Shown here piece after piece: positions 57,041 through 64,000 of a stretch of DNA of 64,000 nucleotides. A program made the translations under genes and the position numbers. The notes under the pieces are model-generated. The model was given only the letters and a program-made list of their open reading frames with translations, was not told the DNA's origin and ran no database searches. How positions within the stretch are numbered: position 1 is the stretch's first letter; every line of letters begins with the position of its first letter. Source of the DNA: Oceanidesulfovibrio marinus (GTDB lineage: Bacteria; Desulfobacterota; Desulfovibrionia; Desulfovibrionales; Desulfovibrionaceae); NCBI RefSeq assembly GCF_013085545.1, contig NZ_CP039543.1:744001-808000 (forward strand). Reading direction: 5' to 3'.

Positions 57041-58411
57041 TCAGTCCGAGTCCTGTGGCCGGGTATCTTCGCACCGTTGCCGTTCCTGGCGGTCCATGAT
57101 CTCGCGCATGTGCGCGGCGATCTCCTGGCCGGCATCCAGCAGCGCCGGGTAGTCCAGGGTGAGGAAGGCGCCGTGGTCGTAGATCACGTGGCCGGCCACC
57201 ATGGTCAGGCAGACGTCCGAGCCCTGGGCCGCGTACACGGCGTGGGACACGGGGTCGTGGCAGGGCTGCAGGTGCGGGGCGGCCAGATTGAGCACGCAGA
57301 GGTCGGCCGGCTGGCCCGGAGCCAGGGTTCCGGAAAAAGGCAGGCGCAGGGTCGCGGCGCCGTTCTGCGTAGCCATGGCCAGGGCCTGGGGCGCGTGCAG
57401 GGCCGTGGGGTCCATCTCGCGCACCTTGGCGCCCAGGGCGGCGGCGCGCATCTCGCCAAAAATGTCCAGGGTGTTGTTGGAGGCCGCGCCGTCCGTGCCC
57501 AGGGCCACGGTTACGCCGGCCTCGGCCAGGCCGTGCACCGGGGCCATGCCCGAGGCGAGCTTCCAGTTGGAGCGCGGGCAGTGCACAACCTTGGCCCCGC
57601 GCGCCGCGATGATCTCAATTTCTTCGTCCGTGAGGTCCACGGCGTGCACGAGCACGGAGCGCTCGCCCAGGCAGCCCAGGGAGTCCAGGAAGGGTATAGT
57701 CCGCTGGCCGTGCAGCTCCTGCACGCGCGCGTTCTCCGAGGCGGTCTCGGCGGCGTGGATGAGCCAGGGCGCGTCAAACTCTCCAGCCATGGCGTAGCTC
57801 TCCACCAGCTGCTTGGACACGGTGGTGAAGGCAGTGTGCGGTGCAGGAGCAAAGCGGATCAACGGGTGATTCTTAAACTCCTCCATGAAGGATCGGCAGA
57901 GGGCCAGACTCTCCTCCACGCTCCCGTAGGTGCGGGTGGGGAATCCCAGCAGACCCTCGCTGAGCACGGCGCGCAGGCCCACGGCTTCCACGGCGCGGGC
58001 GATCTCCCCGGACCAGACGTACATATCCGCAAAGCAGGTGATGCCGGACGCGATCATTTCCGCGCAGGCGAGCATGGCGCCGAGGAAGGTCATCTCGCGG
58101 GTGAACTCTTTTTCCAGCGGCCAGACTCCCTTTTCCAGCCAGGTCAGCAGCTCCATGTCGTCGGCCACGCCGCGCAGGATGGCCATGGGCGCGTGGCAGT
58201 GGGCGTTGATCAGGCCGGGCATGATGCACGCCTCACCCAGGTCGCGGTGCTCGGCATTGGGCGCGTCTTCAAACAATGTGGCTGGGACCTCATGGCGTGG
58301 GCAGACGCCGAGGATGCGACCGTCCTCGATGTGCACGCAGCCGTTCTCCATGGGGCCGTCCGGGCCGATCACCCAGCGCGCTGTCAGGAAGAGGGGGGGC
58401 GTGTGGTTCAT
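57041..58411 (-). CDS. Amidohydrolase: methylthioadenosine/S-adenosylhomocysteine deaminase type (copy 1)
   Basis: The 456-residue TIM-barrel enzyme has the metal site NAHCHAPMAILRGVADD (HxH), LIHAAETASEN, VVHCPRSNWKLASG and ALGTDGAASNNTLDIF, in the order of the MTA/SAH deaminase (MtaD) branch. These enzymes deaminate methylthioadenosine, S-adenosylhomocysteine or 5'-deoxyadenosine. The gene overlaps the upstream paralogue by four bases (ATGA). Divergent apt and mtnP genes nearby strengthen a role in salvage of SAM by-products. Substrate preference cannot be read from sequence. Confidence 0.85.
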   Translation of the reverse strand: MNHTPPLFLTARWVIGPDGPMENGCVHIEDGRILGVCPRHEVPATLFEDAPNAEHRDLGEACIMPGLINAHCHAPMAILRGVADDMELLTWLEKGVWPLEKEFTREMTFLGAMLACAEMIASGITCFADMYVWSGEIARAVEAVGLRAVLSEGLLGFPTRTYGSVEESLALCRSFMEEFKNHPLIRFAPAPHTAFTTVSKQLVESYAMAGEFDAPWLIHAAETASENARVQELHGQRTIPFLDSLGCLGERSVLVHAVDLTDEEIEIIAARGAKVVHCPRSNWKLASGMAPVHGLAEAGVTVALGTDGAASNNTLDIFGEMRAAALGAKVREMDPTALHAPQALAMATQNGAATLRLPFSGTLAPGQPADLCVLNLAAPHLQPCHDPVSHAVYAAQGSDVCLTMVAGHVIYDHGAFLTLDYPALLDAGQEIAAHMREIMDRQERQRCEDTRPQDSD

Positions 58412-59742
58412 GCGTTCCTCCCGCTCTGCTGCCGCACCCAGGCGCCGAGTCCGCGCACCTCGTTCAGCAGGGCCGGATAGTCGATGCGCGTGAACGCGCC
58501 GTCCTTATAGAGGACTTCGCCGTCTACCATGGTCAGGCAGACCTCGCCGCCCTCGGCCGCGTACACGGCGTGGGATATGGGGTTATAGCAGGGCCGCAGG
58601 TTGGGCCGGGTGAGGTCCAGGGCGATGATGTCGGCCGGCGCGCCAGGGGCGATGGTTCCGGCGCCGGCGGTCATGCCCAGGGCGCGGGCTCCGTCGCAGG
58701 TGGCCATGTCCAGCACGGATTGCGCATCCATGACCGTGGCGTCGAGGGTGTGGGCTTTGTGCAGCAGGGCGGCGAAGCGCATCTCCGTGAACATGCCGAG
58801 GGTATTGTTAGAGGCGGCGCCGTCCGTGCCCAGGGCGGTCTGCACGCCGCGGCGGCTCATTTCCGGCACGGGAGCCACGCCGGAGGCGAGCTTCATGTTG
58901 GATTTGGGGCAGTGGACCACGGTCGCGCCGGCCTGAGCGAGGCGGTCCATCTCTTCGGTGTTGAGGTCCACGCCGTGGGCCAACATGGTACGCGGTCCGA
59001 TGCAGCCGATGGAGTCCAGATAGGCCAGGGGCCGCGCGCCGAACTTCTCGATGCACTCGGCGGTCTCGGTCGTGGTCTCGGCCAGGTGGATGACCCATAA
59101 CGTATTGGAAGATTCCGCCAGGCTCCAGGTGCGCTCCAGCATTTCGGGCGTGGTGGTGTACACGGCGTGGGGCGCGACTGTGGGCGTGATGCGCGGGTGG
59201 TCGCGGTACGTCTCGCACAGAGCTTCGGCCTTGGCAAAGCCCTGGTCAAAGGTCTGGTAGGAGGGGTTCGGGAAGCCGAAAAGCGCCTCGCCCAGCATGG
59301 CGCGCAAGCCGGATTGCTCCGCGGCCTCGGCCACGTGCGCGGCCATGAAGTGCATGTCGCAGAAGGCGGTGACGCCGAAACGGGTCATCTCGGCGCAGGC
59401 CAGCAGGGCGCCAAGGCGCACGGTCTCCGGCGTGTGCTTCTGCTCCACGGGGAAGACGTAGTCGTGCAGCCACTCCATGAGCGGCAGGTCGTCGGCCAGA
59501 CCGCGGAAAAGCGTCATGGGCGCGTGGGTGTGCGCGTTGATCAGGCCGGGCATGAGCAGCAGCTCGCGTCCCGGCAGCAGCTCTTTGCCTTGATATTGGC
59601 TGGAAATCTCGTCCCAGGGGCCGGCGGCAAGCACGCGGCCGTCGGCAATGGCCACCCCCGCGTTCTCGATGACGCGGCGGTCATTGTCCTGGGTCACCAG
59701 CCACGCAGCGCGCAGAATGGTGTCGCAGTGTTGGATTTTCAT
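58408..59742 (-). CDS. Amidohydrolase: methylthioadenosine/S-adenosylhomocysteine deaminase type (copy 2)
   Basis: The start at 59742 gives 444 residues beginning MKIQHCDTILRAAWLVTQD. Metal and active-site motifs are NAHTHAPMTLFRGLADD, VIHLAETTTETAE, VVHCPKSNMKLASG and ALGTDGAASNNTLGMF. It is clearly a paralogue of the adjacent gene with the same domain order. Two tandem copies suggest divided substrate use, for example methylthioadenosine versus 5'-deoxyadenosine or SAH; this is inference. Its promoter region is shared with apt, which reads the other way. Confidence 0.87.
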   Translation of the reverse strand: MKIQHCDTILRAAWLVTQDNDRRVIENAGVAIADGRVLAAGPWDEISSQYQGKELLPGRELLLMPGLINAHTHAPMTLFRGLADDLPLMEWLHDYVFPVEQKHTPETVRLGALLACAEMTRFGVTAFCDMHFMAAHVAEAAEQSGLRAMLGEALFGFPNPSYQTFDQGFAKAEALCETYRDHPRITPTVAPHAVYTTTPEMLERTWSLAESSNTLWVIHLAETTTETAECIEKFGARPLAYLDSIGCIGPRTMLAHGVDLNTEEMDRLAQAGATVVHCPKSNMKLASGVAPVPEMSRRGVQTALGTDGAASNNTLGMFTEMRFAALLHKAHTLDATVMDAQSVLDMATCDGARALGMTAGAGTIAPGAPADIIALDLTRPNLRPCYNPISHAVYAAEGGEVCLTMVDGEVLYKDGAFTRIDYPALLNEVRGLGAWVRQQSGRNA

Positions 59743-59882
59743 GGATATTCTGAGGGAAGACGCCCCGGAGTTTTTGACAAGCGTTCCTGTTCGCGAGTAG
59801 AAGCTCCGAGGCGACACCACAGGGTCGCCAGAGCCTTCCTGCGAGGGTATCCAATTTGTCTGCAAAGTAAAAGGAGCGAGTC

Positions 59883-60395
59883 ATGGACTTGAGGAGCTAC
59901 ATCCGCGATATTCCCGACTTCCCCAAGGAGGGCATCGTCTTTTTCGACATCACACCGCTGCTGGGCGACGGCGAGGCCTTTGCCGCGGCCATTGACAGCC
60001 TGTACGAGAAGTTCAAGGACACCGGCGCCACCAAGGTGCTCGCTGCAGAGGCGCGGGGCTTCATCTTCGGCGCGCCGCTGGCCTACAAGATGGGCATCGG
60101 CTTCGTGCCTGTGCGTAAGCCCGGCAAGCTGCCCTATAATACTGTCAGCGTGACCTATGATCTGGAGTACGGTTCCGACACCCTGTGCATGCACGAGGAC
60201 GCCGTGGCCGAGGGCGAGAAGGTGCTGGTCATCGACGACCTGCTGGCCACCGGCGGCACCGCGGCCGGTATGCTGAAGCTGGTGCAGAACGTGGGGGGCG
60301 AGATTGCCGGCCTCGGCTTCCTGGTGCAGCTCGGCTTCCTGGACGGCAAGGACAAGCTGGAGAACCAGGGCTACTCCTGCCTGCTCACCCTCTGA
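59883..60395 (+). CDS. apt: Adenine phosphoribosyltransferase
   Basis: The 170-residue protein begins MDLRSYIRDIPDFPKEGIVFFDITPLL, the characteristic Apt start. It has AAEARGFIFGAPLAYKMGIGFVPVRKPGKLP and the PRPP-binding VLVIDDLLATGGTAAG. It converts adenine and PRPP to AMP. It is followed by mtnP, whose reaction releases adenine, so the two make a salvage pair. AAAAGGAG precedes the start. Confidence 0.97.
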   Translation: MDLRSYIRDIPDFPKEGIVFFDITPLLGDGEAFAAAIDSLYEKFKDTGATKVLAAEARGFIFGAPLAYKMGIGFVPVRKPGKLPYNTVSVTYDLEYGSDTLCMHEDAVAEGEKVLVIDDLLATGGTAAGMLKLVQNVGGEIAGLGFLVQLGFLDGKDKLENQGYSCLLTL

Positions 60396-60425
60396 TCCCT
60401 CAACCATTCACCAGGAGCATTCCGG

Positions 60426-61172
60426 ATGCAGCGCATCGGCATCATCGGCGGCAGTGGACTGGACAACCCGGCTATCTTCACCAAGCCCAGGGACCTCGAC
60501 ATCGAAACGCCGTGGGGCACGCTCGAATCCCCGGTCAAGGCGGGGCGCATCGGCTCCAAGGATGTCTTTCTGGTGGCGCGCCACGGCAGGGAGCACACCG
60601 TGCCGCCGACCGGCGTGAACAACCGCGCGCACATCGATGCGCTACGGCAGCTGGAGTGCGAGTGCATCCTGGCGACCACGGCCGTGGGCTCGCTACGGCT
60701 GGAGATCGAGCGCGGCGACCTCGTGATCCTCGATCAGTTCATCGACTTCACGCGGCGCCGGCCCCTCACCTTCTACGATCGGTTCGAGCCGCACGCCCCG
60801 GTGCACACGCCCATGGCCGATCCCTTTGATGAGGACCTGCGCGGCGAACTTATCGACCATTGCAAGAAGATGGGCATAAAGCACCATGAGCAGGGCACCG
60901 TGATCACCATCGAGGGCACGCGCTTCTCCACACGCGCGGAGTCCAACATGTTCCGTGCCTGGGGCGCGGATGTGATCAACATGTCCACGGCGCCGGAAGC
61001 CATTCTGGCCAACGAAGCCGGCATTCCGTACGCGGCCGTGGCCATGAGCACGGATTACGACTGCTGGAAAACGGATGAGGAGCCGGTGACGTGGGAGGAG
61101 ATTCTGCGCATTTTTGGCGCCAATGCGGAGAAGGTGACCCGGCTGTTGCTGGAGACCATCGAATCCCTGTAG
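60426..61172 (+). CDS. mtnP: S-methyl-5'-thioadenosine phosphorylase
   Basis: The 248-residue product belongs to the PNP/MTAP family: IGIIGGSGLDNP, LVARHGREHTVPP, NMSTAPEAILANEAGIPYAAVAMSTDYDCW. The NMSTAPE and STDYDCW segments favour methylthioadenosine over other nucleosides. It splits methylthioadenosine to adenine and methylthioribose-1-phosphate. The adenine is the substrate of Apt just upstream. Confidence 0.93.
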   Translation: MQRIGIIGGSGLDNPAIFTKPRDLDIETPWGTLESPVKAGRIGSKDVFLVARHGREHTVPPTGVNNRAHIDALRQLECECILATTAVGSLRLEIERGDLVILDQFIDFTRRRPLTFYDRFEPHAPVHTPMADPFDEDLRGELIDHCKKMGIKHHEQGTVITIEGTRFSTRAESNMFRAWGADVINMSTAPEAILANEAGIPYAAVAMSTDYDCWKTDEEPVTWEEILRIFGANAEKVTRLLLETIESL

Positions 61173-61234
61173 GACCGGAAAAGTTCCCCTTCCTTACTGA
61201 AATTTAAACTGAGCCACGAGAAGCTCGGTGTTTC

Positions 61235-61263
61235 TTGACATACTCTTTGAGGGTGGGATAACT
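61235..61263 (+). promoter_or_regulatory. Candidate promoter of the yajC-secDF operon
   Basis: A consensus TTGACA (61235-61240) is followed after 17 bases by ATAACT (61258-61263). It would give a leader of about 160 bases before yajC. Confidence 0.55.
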
Positions 61264-61429
61264 GAATTCTCTTTTGCGACCACAGTTTCGCGCCGTATGG
61301 CGCAGGCTCGGCCGAGGCGCGTGCGAGCGCGCCAGCCGAGGGGGTGCGTGGCGACCAAAACCAGGCGCACGGCAATCTCTCGGCATACACATGCACAGTA
61401 CACGATACGCGTAGACCAAAGGAGCTCGT

Positions 61430-61798
61430 ATGTTTTTTGAATCCATCGCACATGCCATGGGCGCAGCGCCCCAGGGCGGCGGAGCAGGGGGCGGCAACCC
61501 TATCACCGCGTTCGCCCCGCTCATCCTCATGTTCGTCATTTTCTACTTCCTGCTCATCCGTCCGCAGCAGAAGAAGGCGAAGGAGCACAAAAACCTGCTC
61601 GCCAACCTGAAAAAGGGCGACTACATCATCACCGGCGGCGGCATGTATGGTCGCATCACCGCGGTGGACGGAGACGTACTGTCCGTTGAGCTCGCCAAGG
61701 ACCTCGTCATCAAGGTGAACCGGAGCTACGTCTCCGGCCTGGCGGACAATGTGAGGGCTCCCAAAGAGCAGGCCACAAAGGATACGGAAGAAAAATAA
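61430..61798 (+). CDS. yajC: Preprotein translocase accessory subunit YajC
   Basis: This 122-residue protein has one membrane helix (FAPLILMFVIFYFLLI) followed at once by RPQQKKAKEHKNLLANLKKGD, the family hallmark, and IITGGGMYGRI. YajC associates with SecDF in the holo-translocon. It is the first gene of the operon, 151 bases before secD. Confidence 0.95.
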   Translation: MFFESIAHAMGAAPQGGGAGGGNPITAFAPLILMFVIFYFLLIRPQQKKAKEHKNLLANLKKGDYIITGGGMYGRITAVDGDVLSVELAKDLVIKVNRSYVSGLADNVRAPKEQATKDTEEK

Positions 61799-61840
61799 GG
61801 ACGCGGACGCTTTTGCGCCCGTATTTCGATTTGTGCGGCA

Positions 61841-61877
61841 GACGGGAAGCCGTGGAGCGCATGCGTAACTTCCCGTC
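61841..61877 (+). other. Inverted repeat between yajC and secD
   Basis: GACGGGAAG (61841-61849) and CTTCCCGTC (61869-61877) form a perfect 9-bp stem around a 19-base loop. No T-run follows directly, so it is probably a regulatory or stability hairpin rather than a terminator. Confidence 0.4.
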
Positions 61878-61949
61878 GCCGGCATTTTTCGGTATGCCTG
61901 CCGCGTCTTCCGTCAAGACTACACACCGACCGCGAACCAGGATCCACAC

Positions 61950-63554
61950 ATGAGCGGCAATCTTCGCCTGCGCATCGGCATTACGCTTTTCGTCACACTC
62001 ATCGGGCTCATCTATGTCCTGCCCAGCATTCCGGCCGTCAGGGAATCCTCTCTGGGCAAGGTGCTGCCCGACACCAAAATCAATCTCGGTCTCGATCTCC
62101 AGGGCGGCATGCACCTGACCCTGGGCGTGGACATCGACAAGGCCGTCGAAAACAACATCTCCCAGGCCGGCCGCGACCTGCGCGACATCGCTCGGGATGA
62201 CGGCGTTTTCATCCTCCGGCCCACCGTCACCAAGGAAAACCACCTCCAGTTCGTGCTGCCCAAGGCGGACTCCCGGGACAAGCTCGACGAGATCATCGCC
62301 GAGCATTTCGAGAACTTCCGGGTGAATTCCCGCACCACGCTGGACGACGGCCAGGTTCGCTACGACCTGATCATGACCGAGAAGTACAAGAACTACCTGG
62401 CCGACCTGACATTGGACCAGGCCGTAAAGACCATCCGCAACCGCATCGACCAGTTCGGCGTTTCCGAGCCTGATATCCGCAAGCAACGCGAAGACTACCG
62501 CATCCAGGTTCAGCTTCCGGGCTTGAAGGATCAGCAGGGCGCCATCGATATCCTGAGCCGCACCGCGCACCTTGAGTTCAAGATGGTGGACGAGAATGCG
62601 GACATCGCCAAGGCTCAGAAGGGCATTCTGCCGCCCGGCGATGAGCTGGCCATGATGCAGCACACCAATGCCGATGGCTCCTCTACCGAGACGCCCATCG
62701 TTCTCAAGCGCGACGCCGTGCTGACCGGCGAGTACATCACCAATGCCGGCACCGCCTTCGACTCCTACAACCAGCCTTACGTGACGCTTACGTTCAACAG
62801 CCGCGGCGCCCGCCTCTTCGAGCGCCTCACCGGCGAGCACGTCAAAGAGCGCATGGCCATCGTTCTGGACGGCAAGGTCTACTCCGCGCCAGTCATTCAG
62901 GACCGCATCTCCGGCGGACGCGCCTCCATCACAGGCTCCTTCACCACAGACGAGGCACACAACCTGGCTATCGTCCTGCGCGCCGGCGCGCTGCCCGCTC
63001 CGGTCACCATCCTGCAGGAGCGTTCCGTGGGCCCGTCCCTCGGTCAGGAGTCCATCGACCAGGGCATCAACGCCGCGCTTATCGGCGGCGCCCTCGTCAT
63101 CGTCTTCATGGTCATCTACTACGGCTTCGCCGGCATCGTGGCGGACACCGTGCTCATGCTCAACATCTTCCTGGTGCTGGCTGGGCTGGCTGGCTTCGGC
63201 GCTACGCTTACCCTGCCGGGCATCGCAGGTATCATCCTTACCCTCGGTATGGCGGTGGACGCCAACGTGCTGATCTACGAGCGCATACGCGAGGAGCTGC
63301 GCAACGGGCTGACCCCGCGCGCCGCCGTGGACATGGGCTACTCCCGCGCCACGCTGACCATCCTCGACGCAAACGTGACGACGGTTATCGCCGCCATCAT
63401 TCTCTATCAGTTCGGCACCGGACCCATCCGCGGCTTTGCCGTCACGCTGACGCTGGGTATCCTGGCGTCCATGTTCACGGCCATATTCGTCTCGCGCATC
63501 CTCTTCGACCTCTGGCTTGTCAAGCGGCCGGCCAAGGCGGGGCTCTCCATCTAA
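61950..63554 (+). CDS. secD: Protein translocase subunit SecD
   Basis: The 534-residue protein has an N-terminal helix, the D1 motif NLGLDLQGGMHLTLGVD, a large periplasmic domain, and five C-terminal helices. GIAGIILTLGMAVDANVLIYERIREEL is the conserved RND-type segment with the Asp used for proton-driven pulling. SecDF assists late steps of export through SecYEG. It is followed by secF after 21 bases. Confidence 0.97.
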   Translation: MSGNLRLRIGITLFVTLIGLIYVLPSIPAVRESSLGKVLPDTKINLGLDLQGGMHLTLGVDIDKAVENNISQAGRDLRDIARDDGVFILRPTVTKENHLQFVLPKADSRDKLDEIIAEHFENFRVNSRTTLDDGQVRYDLIMTEKYKNYLADLTLDQAVKTIRNRIDQFGVSEPDIRKQREDYRIQVQLPGLKDQQGAIDILSRTAHLEFKMVDENADIAKAQKGILPPGDELAMMQHTNADGSSTETPIVLKRDAVLTGEYITNAGTAFDSYNQPYVTLTFNSRGARLFERLTGEHVKERMAIVLDGKVYSAPVIQDRISGGRASITGSFTTDEAHNLAIVLRAGALPAPVTILQERSVGPSLGQESIDQGINAALIGGALVIVFMVIYYGFAGIVADTVLMLNIFLVLAGLAGFGATLTLPGIAGIILTLGMAVDANVLIYERIREELRNGLTPRAAVDMGYSRATLTILDANVTTVIAAIILYQFGTGPIRGFAVTLTLGILASMFTAIFVSRILFDLWLVKRPAKAGLSI

Positions 63555-63575
63555 GTGAAATCCTGGAGCTGATCC

Positions 63576-64000
63576 ATGGGCTTGAATATCCTCAAAAAAG
63601 TTCCCACTGTGAACTTCATCGGCTACCGCAAGGTCGCCTTCCTCATCTCCGGGCTGCTCATTCTGGCCGGCGTTGTCTCGCTGGCCATCAAGGGCGGACC
63701 AGCCTACGGCATCGACTTTGCCGGCGGCATCAACGTGCAGCTCAAGTTCAACAATGAAGTCGAGCTCGACAAGCTGCGCGACGCTCTGGAGAGCATCGGA
63801 CTGGAAGGGCTCACCGTCCAGCGCTTCGGCATGCAGGGCGACAACGAATACCTGATGCGCATCGCGCAGAGTGACATCGAAACCGACTCTCTGCGTCAGG
63901 GCATCGACTCGGCGCTGGCCAAGGCCATGCCCGAGCTGGGCCACGAGATCCAGCGCGTGGAGATGGTTGGTCCCAAGGTGGGCGCGGACCTGCGCCAGAA
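63576..64000 (+). CDS. secF: Protein translocase subunit SecF (3' partial)
   Basis: The first 141 residues or so are visible: an N-terminal helix (VAFLISGLLILAGVVSLAI), the motif GPAYGIDFAGGINVQL and the periplasmic domain ending in EMVGPKVGADLRQ. The rest lies beyond the window. It forms the SecDF pair with the gene upstream. Confidence 0.96.
   Translation, partial: MGLNILKKVPTVNFIGYRKVAFLISGLLILAGVVSLAIKGGPAYGIDFAGGINVQLKFNNEVELDKLRDALESIGLEGLTVQRFGMQGDNEYLMRIAQSDIETDSLRQGIDSALAKAMPELGHEIQRVEMVGPKVGADLRQ

Overview
The window reads as a GC-rich chromosome segment of a sulfate-reducing deltaproteobacterium, most likely in or near the Desulfovibrionaceae. Pointers are the rpoN-hpf-ptsN-rapZ-mannose-PTS block, a manganese-type pyrophosphatase, a PxxKW cysteine-rich protein, a UshA-like selenoprotein candidate and paired methylthioadenosine/adenosine-type deaminases. 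The assignment rests on gene content and order, not on a database search.

Layout. 1-8840: an operon-like set of a giant RTX/VCBS surface protein (5' end outside the window), a GT-B glycosyltransferase and a HlyD-type type I secretion adaptor. 8898-9416: a remnant of a type I DNA methylase. 9775-28603: a genomic island of about 18.8 kb bounded by a 19-bp direct repeat of the tRNA-Ser(CGA) 3' end. It carries a complete type I-E CRISPR-Cas system on the plus strand (cas3, cse1, cse2, cas7, cas5, cas6e, cas1, cas2 and an array of 44 repeats and 43 spacers). On the minus strand it carries mobile-element genes: a cysteine/histidine protein, a compact family-A-polymerase-like protein, a BRO/KilA-type antirepressor, a T7-type polymerase tail fragment, a serine recombinase and a tyrosine integrase interrupted by one in-frame amber codon. 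28586-28681: tRNA-Ser(CGA), the integration target.

The right half is mostly core genome: tadA and purQ (minus); a structured leader or small RNA with a terminator, then pyrG-kdsC; rpoN-hpf-ptsN-rapZ and mannose-type EIIA, EIIB and EIIC (EIIC frameshifted at a run of nine T); ppaC; a CBS-PAS-GGDEF diguanylate cyclase; a small inverted-repeat element; a radical-SAM-like protein without its cluster cysteines; dapF; an HU gene overlapping a probable selenoprotein gene; a MinD-like ATPase; a second GGDEF protein; prfB with its programmed frameshift; lnt; corC; a PilZ protein; mnmG; and an M20 peptidase. An AT-rich orphan gene at 55616-56299 looks inserted into an older gene. The end holds two amidohydrolases, apt and mtnP (adenine/methylthioadenosine salvage) and the yajC-secD-secF translocon operon, with secF cut by the window edge.

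The most notable points are the CRISPR-Cas locus riding on a tRNA-Ser island, the UGA-containing selenoprotein candidate with a SECIS-like hairpin, the cysteine-less radical SAM homologue, the compact polymerase-like protein in the island, and the T9 frameshift in EIIC.
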